DNA from: Streptomyces sp. NBC_00820
GTDB taxonomy: Bacteria > Actinomycetota > Actinomycetes > Streptomycetales > Streptomycetaceae
Length of the DNA stretch: 64,000 nucleotides
Direction of reading: 5' to 3'
Assembly: GCF_036347055.1 (NCBI RefSeq)
Contig: NZ_CP108882.1
Span: 3,175,001 to 3,239,000, forward strand
In this document: positions 63,425 to 64,000 of the stretch, in pieces
Position numbering within the stretch: position 1 is the first letter of the stretch
Layout of the letters: each line of letters opens with the position of its first letter
Made by a program: the position numbers and the translations under genes
The notes under the pieces: model-generated
What the model was told of the DNA's origin: nothing
What the model saw: the letters and a program-made list of their open reading frames with translations, nothing else
Database searches by the model: none

Positions 63425-64000
63425 CTACGCGTCCTTGAACTCCTGCCGCTGTCGCCCGAGCCCCTCGACCTCCAGCTCGACGACATCTCCGGCCCGCAGG
63501 TACGGCTTCGGCTCGGGTCGTCCGAGCGCGACCCCTGCGGGAGTACCGGTGTTGATGACGTCACCGGGGTACAGGGTCATGAACTGGCTGACGTACCGCA
63601 CGACTTCACCCACAGGGAAGATCTGCTCGGCCGTCGTCCCGTCCTGCTTGAGCTCGCCGTTCACCCACAGCCGGAGCGACAGCCGCTGCGGGTCGGCGAT
63701 CTCGTCGGCCGTCACCAGCCAGGGTCCGAGCGGGTTGAACGTCTCGCAGTTCTTCCCCTTGTCCCAGGTGCCGCCCCGCTCGATCTGGAACTCGCGCTCG
63801 GACACGTCGTGCGCGACCGCGTACCCGGCGACATGGGCGAGCGCCTGCTCGGCCGACTCCAGGTAGCGAGCCGTACGCCCGATGACCACGGCCAGCTCCA
63901 CCTCCCAGTCGGTCTTGACCGACCCGCGCGGCACGAGGACGGTGTCGTCCGGGCCGACGACCGTGTCCGGCGCCTTGAGGAAGACGATCGGCTCGGCGGG
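63425..64000 (-). CDS. Fumarylacetoacetate hydrolase family protein, C-terminal part (5' end outside window)
   Basis: The last ~191 residues of an FAH-family enzyme, which hydrolyses or isomerises beta-keto acid-type substrates with a divalent metal. The catalytic domain pieces visible are IVFLKAPDTVVGPDDTV, DWEVELAVVIGRTARY (metal-binding Glu), AGYAVAHDVSEREFQ (Asp), and GDVINTGTPAGVALGRPEP. Members of this clade are often annotated as 2-hydroxyhepta-2,4-diene-1,7-dioate isomerase or ureidoglycolate lyase-like. The stop is TAG/TGA-side at 63425-63427 on the minus strand, and the frame is open to the window end. Neighbours on the other side are not visible, so its pathway cannot be named. Confidence 0.88.
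   Translation of the reverse strand, partial: PAEPIVFLKAPDTVVGPDDTVLVPRGSVKTDWEVELAVVIGRTARYLESAEQALAHVAGYAVAHDVSEREFQIERGGTWDKGKNCETFNPLGPWLVTADEIADPQRLSLRLWVNGELKQDGTTAEQIFPVGEVVRYVSQFMTLYPGDVINTGTPAGVALGRPEPKPYLRAGDVVELEVEGLGRQRQEFKDA

Overview
The window is chromosomal DNA of a Streptomyces. It has very high GC with GC-rich third codon positions. It carries adpA with an in-frame TTA codon, a CebR/DasR-type sugar regulon, Tat and lipoprotein signals, a PAS-GGDEF-EAL protein, four tRNA genes, and a gene order that follows the desD to cslA segment of the S. coelicolor core chromosome as I remember it. No rRNA, prophage, complete IS or CRISPR array was seen.

Layout. 1-7.3 kb: 3' end of the siderophore synthetase gene desD, a GH20 hexosaminidase with a DasR-like site, a DUF4429 protein, a secreted phosphatase, a small helical protein, glmS. 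7.4-12 kb: acetate-type transporter, universal stress protein, adpA, orn, tRNA-His. 12-18.3 kb: the cellobiose/cellotriose system cebR, cebEFG and bglC with two CebR operators. 18.3-29.3 kb: HEAT-repeat protein, GH18 chitinase, a two-component system, a spermidine-synthase-like protein, an NsdA-like regulator, a histidine phosphatase. 29.5-34.8 kb: a PAP2 membrane protein, then a three-gene cluster of an Fe-S PD-(D/E)XK nuclease, an unknown protein and an SF1 helicase, headed by a promoter matching the PafBC (RecA-independent DNA damage) motif. 35-49.2 kb: small genes, tRNA-Lys, M6 protease, cdgA, a luciferase-like oxidoreductase, a dehydrogenase/amidase pair, an ehu-type ABC transporter with an IclR regulator, tRNA-Lys, and an AA10 LPMO with a DasR-like site. 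49.3-56.2 kb: SPFH protein, NlpC/P60 protein, tRNA-Lys, a decayed cslA-glxA-cslZ locus, a class F sortase with a surface protein. 56.3-64 kb: HAD phosphatase, an LARTG surface protein, a ROK regulator with an oxidoreductase operon, an F420-type oxidoreductase, and the end of a fumarylacetoacetase-family gene.

Themes. (1) Polysaccharide use: hexosaminidase, chitinase, LPMO, Ceb and BglC, two branches of which carry recognisable DasR or CebR sites. (2) Development: adpA, cdgA and an NsdA-like protein; the glxA/cslA glycan locus is broken. (3) The strongest candidate for an undescribed system is the damage-promoter-driven nuclease/unknown/helicase cluster at 30.3-34.8 kb, which looks like a split Dna2-like machine. 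Both its 3' end and its first gene junction show partial duplications. (4) The window is rich in small mobile-like elements and minisatellites: three inverted-repeat elements each share their terminal CTAG with a gene's TAG stop codon, several tandem repeats lie between genes, and two regulators carry repeat-encoded low-complexity segments.
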